From: Favolaschia claudopus
Taxonomy: Eukaryota > Basidiomycota > Agaricomycetes > Agaricales > Mycenaceae
Direction of reading: 5' to 3'
DNA length: 64,000 nucleotides
Assembly: GCA_037176885.1 (NCBI GenBank)
Contig: JAWWNJ010000053.1
Coordinates: forward strand, 1,426,001 to 1,490,000
Shown: one piece after another, positions 1 through 12,080 of the stretch
How positions within the stretch are numbered: the first letter of the stretch is position 1
How the letters are laid out: each line of letters begins with the position of its first letter
Program-made: the position numbers and the translations under genes
Notes under the pieces: model-generated
Seen by the model: the letters and a program-made list of their open reading frames with translations, nothing else
What the model was told of the DNA's origin: nothing
Database searches by the model: none

Positions 1-2315
1 CTCTCTTGGCTTAACTCCCGATCGACAAAGGGTCTCAGGAGCATCTCGAAGTGGAGGAACACCAAGTACACCCCGGCGGGAGGCTCTCTATAGTCGTTTG
101 CGGCAGCGTTCAGTTTCGGTATCACCCACCAAAACCGTCATTGATGGACGCGGATGCCAAGGCGTGCAGGTGTCTTCTGACCAGCCTGCAAAAGCTAGAC
201 GAGCAAAACTGAGGAGACGGGTATTGCTCAGCCGGCTTGAGCGGGTGGCAGAAGTTGTGTGGATGTTTGTGTGTTTCGCATCAAAGCCTAAACCTGCACT
301 AATGTGCTGGGAACTTGTACAGGACCTTCTCGACAGCTTCAACTGGATCTGCCTTGTCTAATACCAACCACACGCGACGCGCTCTTCCCCTTTCCGTCGT
401 TGCTACTGCAGTTCACAAATCTTCCTCAGCTCCCATCTCTGCCACAGAAGTTCTCGACTCTCTGACGATGCTTGCAGACCTTTGTCCTTGGTTTTTAAAG
501 CATCTCGAGATCGGCGCGGAAAAGTGGCTGGAAATGCCTGGCCGCTCTGGTGACGCTTCACAAGCTCCAGCCGAACCTAAAGGAGCACATGAACACGGCC
601 TACGCAGGGCGCGAGGCATAATTCGCCGAAACCTATTGGATGTGGACTTTTAAGAGGCTTCAAACCAACCTTCAAACCTGTTTTCTACGTAGTCTTTGTC
701 ATCCTCTTGTTGTGTATGACCGCCTTGTGACACCTGAAATGTTGAACCCCATCTCATGCAAAGGCATAAGTTACAGTTGCGGTAAAATTAAATGTCCCTC
801 TAGCTACCATAAAAAGAAATTCAAATCAAACCCGACCTTTTGCCCATTCACACATACAGTACTTCGGGGAGGAGGCCGTCGCCATGGGCGGCAGGAACTT
901 CGTACTTTTTGTATGCCTCTTTGGTGTCCATATCGGGCTATGTGGCAGCCCAAGGCAGCCCATAGCAATTTCAGTTCTTCCTGATGTTCAACATCGACTC
1001 TTTTGATTGCCTACGAGAAATTAGTGGTCTTGACACTGGTACTCCTGGAGTCTGTACCGAAACCCACAGATACGGCCGTACCGTATGGCCTCCGTGGCGT
1101 TTCACGTTAAAAATTGACATGGGTAACGGCGGTAGTGACCACTGTTTTGATGGCAAACGAAATCTGTTCTGGGCTGTACTTGAGTTGCAAAATCTTGAAA
1201 AAATATCACGTGGCTATGAAGCAGCAACCAAATTACCGGTTACTTTCTGTCACCGAGTAGAGCAAGAGATCCGGTTTTCCGACCATACCACTGGGTGTCC
1301 AAAAGGGGAAAAGAACGCAAAAAAGGCGGAAAAAGAAAGAAAAAGAAAGAGACAAGTGAGCTTTTGGGGTGAGCATGGGGAGGCTCTTGGGAGGCTCAGA
1401 AAGATCTAAGGCAGGCTATTATTGTGGACTGGGTTGAAGCTTTTTCAATTACTCAATACAATCATTGCACAAAATTAATATAAAGCAGCAAGGCACACAG
1501 GTAACTGCCAAGGCCGGCAAGGGGTAACAAAGTTCAACAGTAGATATGAAAGGGGAGGAGAGGAGGATAAACTCTGCCTCCTCAACAGGCTATTGCATCG
1601 AAAATAAAAAATAAAAATGCAGTATCAAGTGCGTACATTTGTATGGTTGACTTGACTGAATTATGGACTCACACTAGAGTAAGTAGAAGCCCATTCACTG
1701 GCCAAAAGCTGCAGCATGAAGATACTTCAAAGGAACTGTAATCCTAGGCTTACAGAAGGTGATAGAAAATTCGAAAGTGGCCCAGTAAACAGACCTAGAA
1801 TGGATTTCCGAGTACAACAGAGACTGAATGAAACAATATTGAGATCTCCTCACCTATTTTTTGCCTCACCACCTGCTGCATCACTGGAAAGCCCAGAAGC
1901 AACGAGGAAAAAAAGTTTGATTGTGACTAGAGCGAGAGAATCTCGTGAGTTTGAGCTCAGAACAAATTGAGTGTTGCTAATATTTTCTTGGAGCATCCGG
2001 CGGAGCGGGAGATGCCCATTTCGCGGCAACAGAGGGGGGATGATAAAAATGCAGAATTTATTCAAATCGCGAGCATTCTGGCCGTCCCAGCATGAGAAAA
2101 CACGCAATTAAATAACTTAGATATCGCATCTGTACAGCCCAAGCAAAATCAGACGTCTGCAAGCCCGTAGGGTCGAGAAATCGTAGACGAAAGACAGAAG
2201 GTTGTTAAGTGTTACGGTTGTGACCCTGTCACACTCAGCCTCGGGATGTCTCGCGGTGTGTGAAACGTGGCTGTGCACTCAACATGTTGAGTGGACCCAG
2301 CTGATCGGTCGGTTA
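1..2315. other. No recognisable gene or repeat
   Basis: Only short overlapping open frames occur on both strands, none with a recognisable domain, splice pattern or codon coherence. I see no inverted repeat with a target duplication. It is probably intergenic or very old repeat sequence. Confidence 0.4.
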
Positions 2316-2353
2316 CAGCCGTTTTGGAAACAATATACGGGTTTTGATCAATC
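2316..2353 (+). repeat. Solo copy of the CAGCCGTTTTGG terminal repeat
   Basis: The sequence begins CAGCCGTTTTGGAAAC directly after TTA. It matches both inverted arms of the element at 55031-55408. No partner arm is visible nearby, so this is a solo end or a truncated copy. A related dispersed repeat follows it at 2757, as also happens at 55.4 kb. Confidence 0.6.
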
Positions 2354-2756
2354 TGTCTGTTTCATGTGGATTGAGTACTAATGGCTGCTCTTCCAGTGCT
2401 GTGTGGTATTAGGTATGATTTTTATGGTACGTTTGTTTTGCGCCAAGTCACAACTTCAACATTCGCTCATGAATGTCGACCAGGCTTGATTTGAAACTTC
2501 GAATTTGGCGGCAATTCCTTTGTGGGGCGCTGGTGACGCCAGATAAGGCGTTGAGTAGGGCTCAGCCTTTGTCATTGTCCACGAATATATATCTTTTGCC
2601 ACAATACGCAAGCCCTAAGTATCCAAATGTAATCTAAATGCGCTGTAATGCACAGTAATGGCTCATATGAGCTTCATTCGATTTTAAGATACAAACCATC
2701 TCAGACTATTCCGGTGCTCTCAAACTATCACCATGGAACTCGAACCATTTCAAAAA

Positions 2757-3015
2757 GTGTGCCATTTTTCCATATGGTTTGAGATTGAGTGAAATAAGTT
2801 GAACGATATGACTTTTCATCTCATTCTATTTCACTCCATCCCCCCGACTTTTGACTGGGCGCTTAATCCCTCATGATCCCAAGGGTGGATTAGGGTGGAT
2901 TATACGCGCGTGAATGGTCTACACCTATGCGCTATAATCCCCTTATTGATTATGGGCTTATGACGGCTTGTACTGGCTTACGAGCCAGTATAAGCAGTTC
3001 AGGATTTTTTCGACA
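2757..3015 (+). repeat. Dispersed repeat, copy 1
   Basis: Diverged copy of the sequence at 55497-55711. Shared blocks in the same order are a GTGTGCCA..TTTTCCA..ATGGTTTGAG start, an ACTTTTGACTGGG block, a CACCTATGCG block, an inverted pair around 2975-2990 and a terminal AGGATTTTT. No coding capacity. Both copies lie just downstream of a CAGCCGTTTTGG repeat. Confidence 0.6.
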
Positions 3016-3033
3016 TAAGGCTGAGAGCTGGTT

Positions 3034-3643
3034 TATGCATTATGAGATAGGGAAATTTGCGAAGCTCCCGACGAGAAATAGCAAGAATGAGGTTTGATTG
3101 AGGCTAAATCAATCGGTCTTGCATAGCAGTGATGTTGGCAGGCGGTGTGCTTGTTAGCTGCTTCTAAAACAACCAATCACACAGTTTCCTTAGGACTAGT
3201 TGCCCTTCAGCCAAGTGCGGGGAGCCGTTAAACCTATGTACGAAGAAACAATCAAGTAATCGAAGGACACTCCTAAACCTTCAGCAAAGGTTCAAGCGAC
3301 ACAGAAGGCCCGGCTCACTCTTTGAGTAATTGGCTGAATGTCCTCGCTTTATTTGACAGTCAAACTTGAAAGGTGATTCTGCGTACCGAAGCATTGAACT
3401 CGCTTCGGCCCGCGAAGTTGAGTCCCATGCCATGGCCAGATGGAAGAGCTGCTTCATGGAAAGGAAATAGGTAACCCTCAGGGGGGCATGGGGTAGCAAA
3501 ATGTAATGTGTATATTGCACTCTCGCATTCAAAACGACTTTTTTTTTTTTTTTTTTTTTTTTCATTTTACGATTTTGTGATGATGTCACAGAATGTCACA
3601 TTGTGTGACAAAATCTACAACTGCATATCGCTCATAATGCATA
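3034..3643. mobile_element. Fold-back element with TATGCATTATGAG ends
   Basis: TATGCATTATGAG at 3034-3046 is repeated in inverted orientation at 3631-3643. Just inside the right end are overlapping TGTCACA/TGTGACA palindromes (3580-3610). The same end and palindromes recur at 18.55-18.79 kb, so this is a family. It contains a poly-T run at about 3541-3562 and no transposase. Confidence 0.55.
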
Positions 3644-4264
3644 GGACGCCGGAGGAGGATGAGTTGGCGCTCTGACAATGGGTCCGAAATGACCTCAAAC
3701 TAGGAGAAGAAGAACTGCCTTATTCACAGCAATTCTCCAGTTCAAACCTCCGTATCTTGACGATGAACTTTGCAAACCAGTTCCCGCTGCGGTTGCTAGT
3801 ACTGTGCACGCTGCACAGTCACCGCAGTCTCATCACCTACCAACGCCGCAGCCTCAGACGCGTCTAGGACGCGCTGACGCGTCCCTGTTGTACCCAAACA
3901 TGTTCCAAACCTCGCGTTACCAACGCGATCACCTGACTGTTACAACCTGTCACCACCTTAGTTCAACTTTACTCGATTCTCCCGTGAGCCAATCGCGGCC
4001 GCGGTCACTTCCGAGCCTTGAGGTGCTGCGCCGCAGTGCTTCTGATCTTCTCCGGACCCGATAACACCGGTATCCCGTTGTACTGGACACTGCCGAGTAA
4101 TACTCGACCCAATCTGAACATTGATGTTTAAAGTGTTCGAAAATTGAAAAATTTCGGTTATTGTTATGTTTCCCTCTTTGCACTTATTACATCCTCTTCA
4201 GCACCTTTCATCAAGGAACACAACATCAACACCTTCAGCTCTCTGCAATCTCTACAGCACTACG
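3644..4264. other. No recognisable gene
   Basis: GC-richer than its neighbours, with several GACGCGTC-type palindromes around 3855-3885. No supported coding sequence. Confidence 0.35.
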
Positions 4265-4660
4265 CCAGTTCAATCGTCATGAGTACTATGCCGCTCCTCA
4301 GCATCGTATTCCTGGACCGTGTAAACTGGACCTCGCTCTACTTCAAGGGGCAGTATTTCAGCCTCGAAAAATTCCAGAATATTCTCCGTGGTCTCCAGGA
4401 GGAGATTCTCAATCTTTGGAACGATCAGATCATGCTTTGATTCAATATTAGCGTCGATTATGGTGATCTTGTCGACAATCTCAAGAAACAGAAACCTGGA
4501 TATTCGTTTATAACTTTATTCAGGATCCCTCGAACCCTTTCGCTGCGCACAAAAATACCTTCTTTAAGACGCTCCTCCAGAATCCCGATAAAGCAAAGGA
4601 GTTCGTTTTCCGCGTTCCTGGGGTAGATGGTGAACAACTCTGTCGAAGTCTATGTAGCTC
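4265..4660 (+). pseudogene. Degraded coding remnant, unknown family
   Basis: Coherent protein-like sequence runs across three frames. One frame reads PRKIPEYSPWSPGGDSQS near 4355-4410. The next covers DYGDLVDNLKKQKPGYSF near 4455-4510. A third reads NPFAAHKNTFFKTLLQNPDK near 4535-4600. The change of frame without plausible introns, and the stop at 4447-4452, indicate a decayed gene. I do not recognise the family. Confidence 0.4.
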
Positions 4661-5186
4661 GCATCATCGGTACTTTTGCTTGTCGCAAAAATCCAAAGTC
4701 TGAGATAAGCAATGATAACCACTTACAGCCAATATAAGCCGATTATCGCCGGGTTATAACCCATTATGAGTGACCTCTATCCTTGTAATCTCTCATGACC
4801 CAGCGGCCCTCGGCTTGTCTTGGGTGTAAGTATTGTAGTCAACCAAGGGAAATTAATTGTCTCTATCTCACTTTGACTTCAGTTCACTGTTCAGTCTGAA
4901 CTGTTGACTTGAGAATATGATCTGCCAGATCTTGTGAGATAATTACATTTGGAGGCTCTCTGGACTTGAATAGATCATTGAACTGGCCCATGCATGTCAA
5001 TGTTTAGGCTGAGCGCAGTGAGTTGTAAGGGAGTTGCGTAGCAATAGAACTTGAATAGATTCAATAGAACCTGCAAGTGACGTTAAGAACTCACCTCTCA
5101 CAGAAAACGAAGCAGCGAATTGCCATGGGTGAATGAGCAGACGGGGGGAAATGTTAAATGTGATACACTGTGAGAAGTATTTGTCA

Positions 5187-6345
5187 TGAAATTCAAGATC
5201 ATCGTCTTGAAATTCAAGATTCCTGACGTTTCGTTAGAATACACGTCATGAATTTCAAGACTGGTTTCATGATGCTCCAAAACTTCTAAAAGTTACAAGG
5301 TGTGATACCGCACTCATATTCAACTGTGGGACCACATTACAGGTTAATGCATATAATTCTCTTTCAAAAAGTGACATAAAAATCTTGAACCTGCATTCAC
5401 GACGAAACATCACGAATTTCGGCCTCGAAAAACCAGCAAATTTTTTGTTCAAGTCCTGCGGCCGAGCTGCCGAGTCAATGACGTCACTTACAGCATTGCT
5501 CCACATCCGTAGCACACATATGCTGCGGCCGCTCACGACGCCTCTTGTCTCCCCCCACCATGACCTCCCTCCAAGTCACCATCGTAGAGCGCCGCCGCCG
5601 CCGCCACTCTCGCCAACACACTCTGCTGTAACGGACCACGCTTCTTTCCCTACGTCACCGCCCTCTAGGATCAATCCACACCGCCGTAACCGAACTAGAT
5701 CTCTCTGCAGTGCGCAACACTCTCAAAGGATTAAGGGGTGGCGAAGGATGAGCCGGGATGAAGTGGCAGGGCAGGGTATTATCGTGAGTGATACTGCGAG
5801 AGTGCATTGCAGCTCATTAATGCGCTCTTTCCCTGTCGTGGTAACTTGGCTCTTCGATGACGACAGAGCATTCAGTGATCTGTCTAACGCGGTGAGTTAC
5901 TTCCCTTCTCTATCTACATACCTCTTTTTCATTCTCCGTAGTGTCACATGTGTTTCCGAGCCACGCAAGCTGATCAAGTACGGCTGATCGTGATGGTGGC
6001 GAGATTTTGAAGGTCAGAGTATTATACTAGTAGTACTGCAACTGTATCGTCCAGTACTTGAAATATATCCTGTTTTATACCTCTTCCATGGAGTTTGATA
6101 AGGAGTAAGGCGTCGGGATAGCTGGCTACCTTGGTTGTACTTCCGGACGAATCATTGCTAAGATCATGACAAAATGTCATGAAAAAACGTTAGGAACAGG
6201 CCCACAGTCGTTAGGAATTTCAGGACCCCGGATCATAACGTTTCGTCATGAAATCCGACAAAAGATCATGAAATTCAACACAAATGACGACGAATTACCT
6301 AACACAAGGTCCTGAACAACATCATGAATTTCAAAACCTTCCCTC
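5187..6345. repeat. Cluster of degenerate TCATGAAATTC repeats
   Basis: The short palindrome-like words TCATGAAATTC and TCATGAATTTCAA occur repeatedly in both orientations in two blocks, 5187-5275 and 6160-6345, with a weaker block near 5390-5420. AACGTTTCGTCATGAAAT at 6238 resembles GACGTTTCGTTAGAATACAC at 5225. The blocks may be ends of an old element of about 1.1 kb. An open frame between them (5385-5987) is proline/histidine rich and unrecognised. Confidence 0.4.
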
Positions 6346-7705
6346 TGCACAGTGATAGCAAGAGTATGAGCGCAAGCAAATATTACCTACAATGATTTCA
6401 AAGGCATCCAAAACTTCGCAAAATCAGGTTCGGTTGACCCCCCCAATTTACCGATTTACGCTCCAAGTGCGAAGCTGAAAAAAGAAAAGACACTCAAGAT
6501 ATGGAAATGAAGACTGAAAGAAGCATTCGTGAGGAAAATAGTTGAAAATAAGGGCGGCAACCCAAATAATCAAGCAGTATTATTATTAATTGAATGAAAT
6601 TATCTTTCATCCAGATCGTTGGAGTGAGCGGTCTGTCACTCTTTACTGAGTTTGAAAATTGCGGCAAGATTGCGACCCGAAAGGGGTTGTAATCGGTACT
6701 AGCAGTTACCCGTGCTACGCACGGGATGTCGATTGTCAAGGATAGCGGAGATCCAATGTCAGATTTCCGAATGGCACAAAAGTACCCATATTTTGCGAGG
6801 CTTGAATTAAATCTGAACTACCTCAAGTAAACACAGATGCTGCGAGAGGAGTGAGTTCCCTTGTAGCTGCCAATTGCATAAATTGCTATACTTCCCAGTC
6901 AGAGTCAATGCTACTCTGTCGGAAAAATCTGGTTTTGCTTGTGGCGGCTTGGGTTGGGTCCCAAGCCACTACAAGGTCGTAAGCGGAGCGTGGCTTATGA
7001 CGCATAGTTTCGGGATTATGGAGTCTTCTAATCCACCCCGAGACTCATAAGCCACTCCAACGTATTACGGTATCCCAAGCCGCCGCAAGGTCGCAATCCA
7101 CCACACTCGTCTAGATGCTGATACATTTAGGCACATATTTGCCCTCCACTCACAGCAAAAACAAGAAGTTTGTGAAAGCAATTGTTATATTTCCTCTGTA
7201 AAATTAAAACATTGATATTTATTGTACTGTACCGTTCCTCCTTCCGGCGTACGTCGAAGTCAAGCGCTCGAAGACAAGATGCCTCTGCGCGGCGACGGAT
7301 CAATTAAAAGCTTGCAAAATGAAGCTCAAACGACGTACCTCAGAGTTGGCGGCCCTCCACTGAAGACTTATAGCAACAAGTGCAAGGGGCCGCAAGACTG
7401 TATGCCGAAATTTCAAATCACTCACCAGCGAAAATATAAGGTGAACTCAACTTCACTCGTCTCCGCTGCCTATATACCCTACAACCACCTTCTCTGTGAG
7501 GCTCGACACCGCACACCCGATCCAGCATATGCAGAGTCTTCACGTTGCATCAAGTCACGGTCCCACAGAGCCGCTGGGTTTTCCTTGAGATCCGCGAGGG
7601 TTAAGAGGAGAAATATTAGCTGAGACCTAGAACAGCGGCGGGGTCGACGACGAGGGAGTCCTGTGGGCGAAGACGACTTGCGTTGGCGCTCCGCAAAATT
7701 GAAAC
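6346..7705. other. Intergenic; short duplicated motif
   Basis: No supported gene. TCCCAAGCCACTACAAGGTC (near 6958) and TCCCAAGCCGCCGCAAGGTC (near 7073) are two copies of one motif about 115 bp apart. An open frame at 7222-7623 has no recognisable features. Confidence 0.35.
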
Positions 7706-8110
7706 TTACTGTCTAACCAGTATACTTTGCAGTAAACAATGTATACAGTTTAGCCAGAAAGCAATCCAGAAAGTAATGTATTCTGTAGAACAGAAAACGT
7801 ACCTGTAAGCAAAGCTATCTGTAAAAGATTCTGTTAATCAGTAAATAAAGCTTTCGGCGCCGCCAGTAAGTGATCCAGTAAGTACTGTATTCTGGATCAC
7901 TTTCGGCATCCCAGTAAACAATAAGAGGGTGCCGAAAGTGATCCAGCATACAATAGAAACTGGACCGCTTTCTGTGCACCAGTAAGTAATGGTTACTGGC
8001 GGACAGAAAGCGGCTCTGTAAACAATAGTTACGGGCCGCTCAGAAAGCGCACCCGTAAACTATTGTTTCTGGTGGCGCAGAAAGCGGACCAGAAACCAAT
8101 GATTTCTGGC
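7706..8110. repeat. Dense array of stem-loops
   Basis: Consecutive, nearly contiguous hairpins: 7870-7900 (arms GTGATCCAG/CTGGATCAC), 7900-7938 (CTTTCGGCA/TGCCGAAAG), 7943-7963, 7965-8013 (arms CCGCTTTCTGT/ACAGAAAGCGG enclosing CCAGTAA/TTACTGG), 8019-8068 and 8089-8109 (CCAGAAA/TTTCTGG). Loops or flanks repeatedly contain ACAATA or CCAGTAA. The 5' part (7706-7860) is a weaker version of the same pattern. Stems change together from unit to unit while keeping pairing. No coding potential. Confidence 0.75.
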
Positions 8111-8111
8111 C

Positions 8112-10960
8112 GTGCTGCAGCACGCCGGCAGCACGACTGCAGCACGTCTGCAGCACGCCGGCCGCACACACCATCAAAATCTTCAAAGTTTGGACAAAAA
8201 TTTGTTGAACATGAATTTTATTCATAGCGAGTCGGTAAGTGATACAGAGCGAGAATACCGTCGAAAGAGAGCAATGTACAGTACAACGGAGTACGCTCCT
8301 TCTTCGTCCCCGTCCCATTCTCCCGCTCATAACCCTCCTTCTGATCAAGTGAATGATTGGAAAGCTGTGGAGCCGACAATGGGTTAGTATGAAGCAGGTT
8401 GACGCAGATGTAGAAGAATGGTAGAGAGAGATGAACGGCGAGCGGGAAAGCACGCGAGCAAGGCGAAATAAACTGTGGCAGGCTCGAATCGCTTGATGTC
8501 CATAAAGAAAGACGAAAGAATTGAAAGAATTGATTGAAAATGTAACTCACCGGGAGATATATTGGACCCAGAGGCCCCCATCATTCCTCAGTCCTTCTCC
8601 TCCACTCCAATCGACACTCTCGAGCGCTTTCATTCCTCCCCCGCCGCTGCGATCACCTGCTATGCGAACACCGTGGATATGAAGGGAGGGACGTGAGCGG
8701 GGTGTCATCCAAATTCGAGTCTTCTCCATTTTCGAGGATTCGTCTTCCGAGGTATTGGCGACGGCAGCGCGGTGCAGATTGGGTTGTACACGGGGATGGA
8801 GGAAGGGCAATGAACAAAAGAAAGAAATGGAGAAGGTCACAAGCGCCGTCACCGAAAATACGTTTTGCTGCTGCGGTGACCTCGCAGGGTGTACACAAAG
8901 AGAGTAGCCGTTCGTACGAGACATGTCGTTGCTGCCGTAATGACGCGGGTGACACAATCTCGTATCTTCGAGACGCAGGTCAGTCCCATGAGATGAGAGG
9001 ATACGGTGAAACTAATCTTACCTGACGCCAATCGCGTTGTACCACCATCCACATCCATCACATTTGCATTCGCACCTGCATCCTTCCGCTCGACGTATAC
9101 TCAAGTAGTCGATTTGAAGGAAATGAGCCTTGCTTTCAATACCTGCAGTTTGAACTGTGAGCAAGTAAATGATAATCGATAATCTTTGACTTTCCCTGAT
9201 ATTAACTCGTGCACGACTCCAATTGAAGTGAACGGAAGAAATCGAAGCTCCGTGCTGAGCTGTGCTGAGTTGGGTTGGGTTGGGCTGTCGGTAAGTACTG
9301 ACTATTACTATACAAGTCAACGAGGTGCATCCTTCTCTGCAGTGCGATCGCGAAAAAAAAAATCACAGTTGATTCAGGACTCGTTTTTATTCGCAAGGAA
9401 GGAGGAGGAGGAGGATATATTATTTAACCGCATGGTCCCAAAGAGGAACACGCGGTCTGCTGTACTAATGCATGTGCCTCCCATATTGACTACAGCCTAA
9501 TTCAGGATAATCTACGTTTCGACAGAAATACAAGCACGGTACCGGTATTCTTCCCATGTAGGAGACCCCGATTACTGATATTGTAGTTTCAACTGCGTGT
9601 CGATGCTCAATCGGACACTCAACAAATTCAATTGGGTTATTCTCAATCTGCTATACTGCAGCACCAATGGGAGGCGGGCTGCAGCACTAGATGTCTATCT
9701 TTTTTTACTGCTGGTTAAGGGTTCTGAACATTTAGTTCATGAGAATTTGGGATGCTATTGTGATAAGGTACTACATAGATAACTTGAACTCAGTGTATCA
9801 AACGTAAGCATCAGGTAAAGAACAATAAGAAAGTACAAAGACTTGGTCCAGCAGCACGGTTTCCACTGCCGATGCGTGCTGCAGCACGGCAGATAATCAT
9901 GTGCAGACCAACTCCGACCGCTACCACTCGCCGACCGACGTCGTCACGGTGCACCATCCTCATCGCCCTCCTCCGAAACCAGTTCAATTTCGGAAATGCA
10001 ACTCACTCAAGCTACTCGATTCCGGTCGGTACACCAATCTGTAGCACACCTTTCTTATTATCCTTTGGTTATCCTTCACCGTTTGCCTACGTCGAATACT
10101 ATGAGTAAATTCAATCAGACCCGTAATCGACAATAGCCTGAAAATTTGCTGAAAATACATTTTATTGAGCATGGTACGAGCTAGAAACAATAAAGCGTCT
10201 GTCTAGAGAGACTAGAAAATACATCCGGTGCTGCACCCCGCCTCACATGCGTGTTGCAGCACAGTCTGCAGACAGACTCGAACCGGTTGAGCGTTGCTTT
10301 AGGCGATCATCTTTCAGCACGTCGCCGGAGAATGATACGAATTAAATTTTGTAAGCAGTTTAATTGAACCTAATGTTTTTTTGTGTCTATTCAAGTTTGA
10401 ATGTTCGTGAGAGAAGTGAATGCCAGTGAGAATGAAATGGAACAGAGGATGCACGCACCAAGAGTAGGTAAAGTGAACGACGAACGAGTCGAGTTGCGTC
10501 CCACGTATGCTGTGAGTTATAGGAAAAACGCTAAGGATTTGGGGTTTGCTGTGAAGTGGGCTGCGGTGTCCGTGCTGCCACTGTGCTGCCGCACCATTTG
10601 AGAAGCGTTCTTGCTGAACACGGGATCAAGGCTCTGTACGGGCCGAGAAAATCGGACATGAAAAGACAATAAGAGGGCGCTGCAGTACGGGATTGTACTG
10701 CAGTGAGGTGCGGGCCGAATCAACCCGCTGGTGCCGCACCTGAGGGCAAATGTATGTGCACCTTATGGTGCGTTCTACGTGGCGTGTCCGTGTCGTACCT
10801 TGAGCGTCTCGCATCGTCGCTGTCGTTATTCTGGCAGCGAAGGCACCAGACAACATATTTGACGTAAGCAAAAGGACAATAAGAAAGCCGCACAGACAGC
10901 TCGTGCAGCCGCACAGTCTGTAGTGCCGCATCGGTGCTGCAGCACAGCAGATTTTGTAGA
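8112..10960. repeat. Region of dispersed GTGCTGCAGCAC and ACAATAAG repeats
   Basis: The 12-bp palindrome GTGCTGCAGCAC or close variants occurs at 8112-8123 (then repeated), near 9677, 9880, 10252 and 10930. ACAATAAGA words occur at 7918, 9822, 10187 (as ACAATAAAG), 10666 and 10876, usually just before a GC-rich palindrome; CTGCAGTAC/GTACTGCAG at 10680-10704 is one such hairpin. The 9800 and 10862 copies share a longer block with ACGTAAGCA upstream. Open frames here are not convincing genes. Confidence 0.5.
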
Positions 10961-12080
10961 CTGACTTGACGCACTTGTATCAGAAGCCAAAGCACCGTTC
11001 ACAGTCTTCACCCTAAATGTGCACACGCACCTTTGCGTTGTGCCGACATCCAAACATTGAAGGCATAAATATCGAATGTCAGGGCTGGTCTAACCTCGTG
11101 TTAACGTTTGGTTACTGACTTCAAATTGACTATTAGCGTTATAGATTAGCGGCCTGAACACACCCACGCGCGGGATTTGCTTCAGACTGTCATTCCCTCG
11201 TCCTACACCATTGACCATTCGAGAATGAAAATCAATCAGCATTTCAAATCATTTTAAAACAACGAAAACTAAGAGTAAAAAGAATGTCAGAGTGAAGAGA
11301 AGAAACAACCCTAGTCTTGTGACTGACCGGGAAGCTCGAAACGGCGGTTCGAGTGGGATGTTCGTTTGATTGGAAGATAACGTTGACCTGTTCGGGCTTG
11401 AGGGTTCAGCGAGCATTCGGCTGCGAAGTGAGAAGTAAGATATGCGAATTTACGGTTGCCCAAATCGTTCAACAGGGGCTTCAATCCCAACCTCAATATT
11501 CCATCCCATCCATATGACCTTATTTATCGTTGAATATTATTTAGTTCGGTGCTGTGGTTGTGGACCGAGGTTTGACAGCATTGCGAGATCTTTATCTGTG
11601 GTTTTACGGCAAGTTCCGAGGTTCGGGAAGTTGCTTCGGATGTTCGGGTCCGAGGTCTGTGATTTGTCCTCACGGCTTGACTCAGCCGCTGGACCAAAGT
11701 TTCGTCGGCTCGCGAATGTGGTCGCTGTGTGAAGGTCAGCGACTGTACTTTCGTAACATTAGGGTGGTACTTATGGCAAACCATGGTCACTGTAGCCGAC
11801 ACCACCATCAAACCACATCATAGCCGACTATCCAAGCGACTCTGACATGCGAAAATTTTCAAAAGCCGATGGTCACTTATAATACACCAGTAGGTCCCAG
11901 TGTATCGCTGCTCCAGTATTCTTTGCATTGTGCCTCATCGCCTCAAAAGTCTATCGGACACTCAGTGAGTTCTGCCTGTTAAATTAGTACATCCCGAACT
12001 CATGCATGCTGCTGGATAGGCCTTCTCGCACTCTTTCTCGTGAGTGTCTCTTTAAATTTATGACTTCGCCTGCAGAAAAT
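10961..12080. other. No recognisable gene
   Basis: Unassigned sequence. TTCGG-rich short words recur around 11600-11660. Nothing else is supported. Confidence 0.35.

Noticed and set aside
3541..3562. Poly-T run as a retroposon tail
   Set aside because: No target duplication or upstream retroposon body; similar runs occur at 37680 and elsewhere.
7706..8110. CRISPR-like array
   Set aside because: Units are variable hairpins without constant direct repeats or unique spacers, and the genome is eukaryotic.
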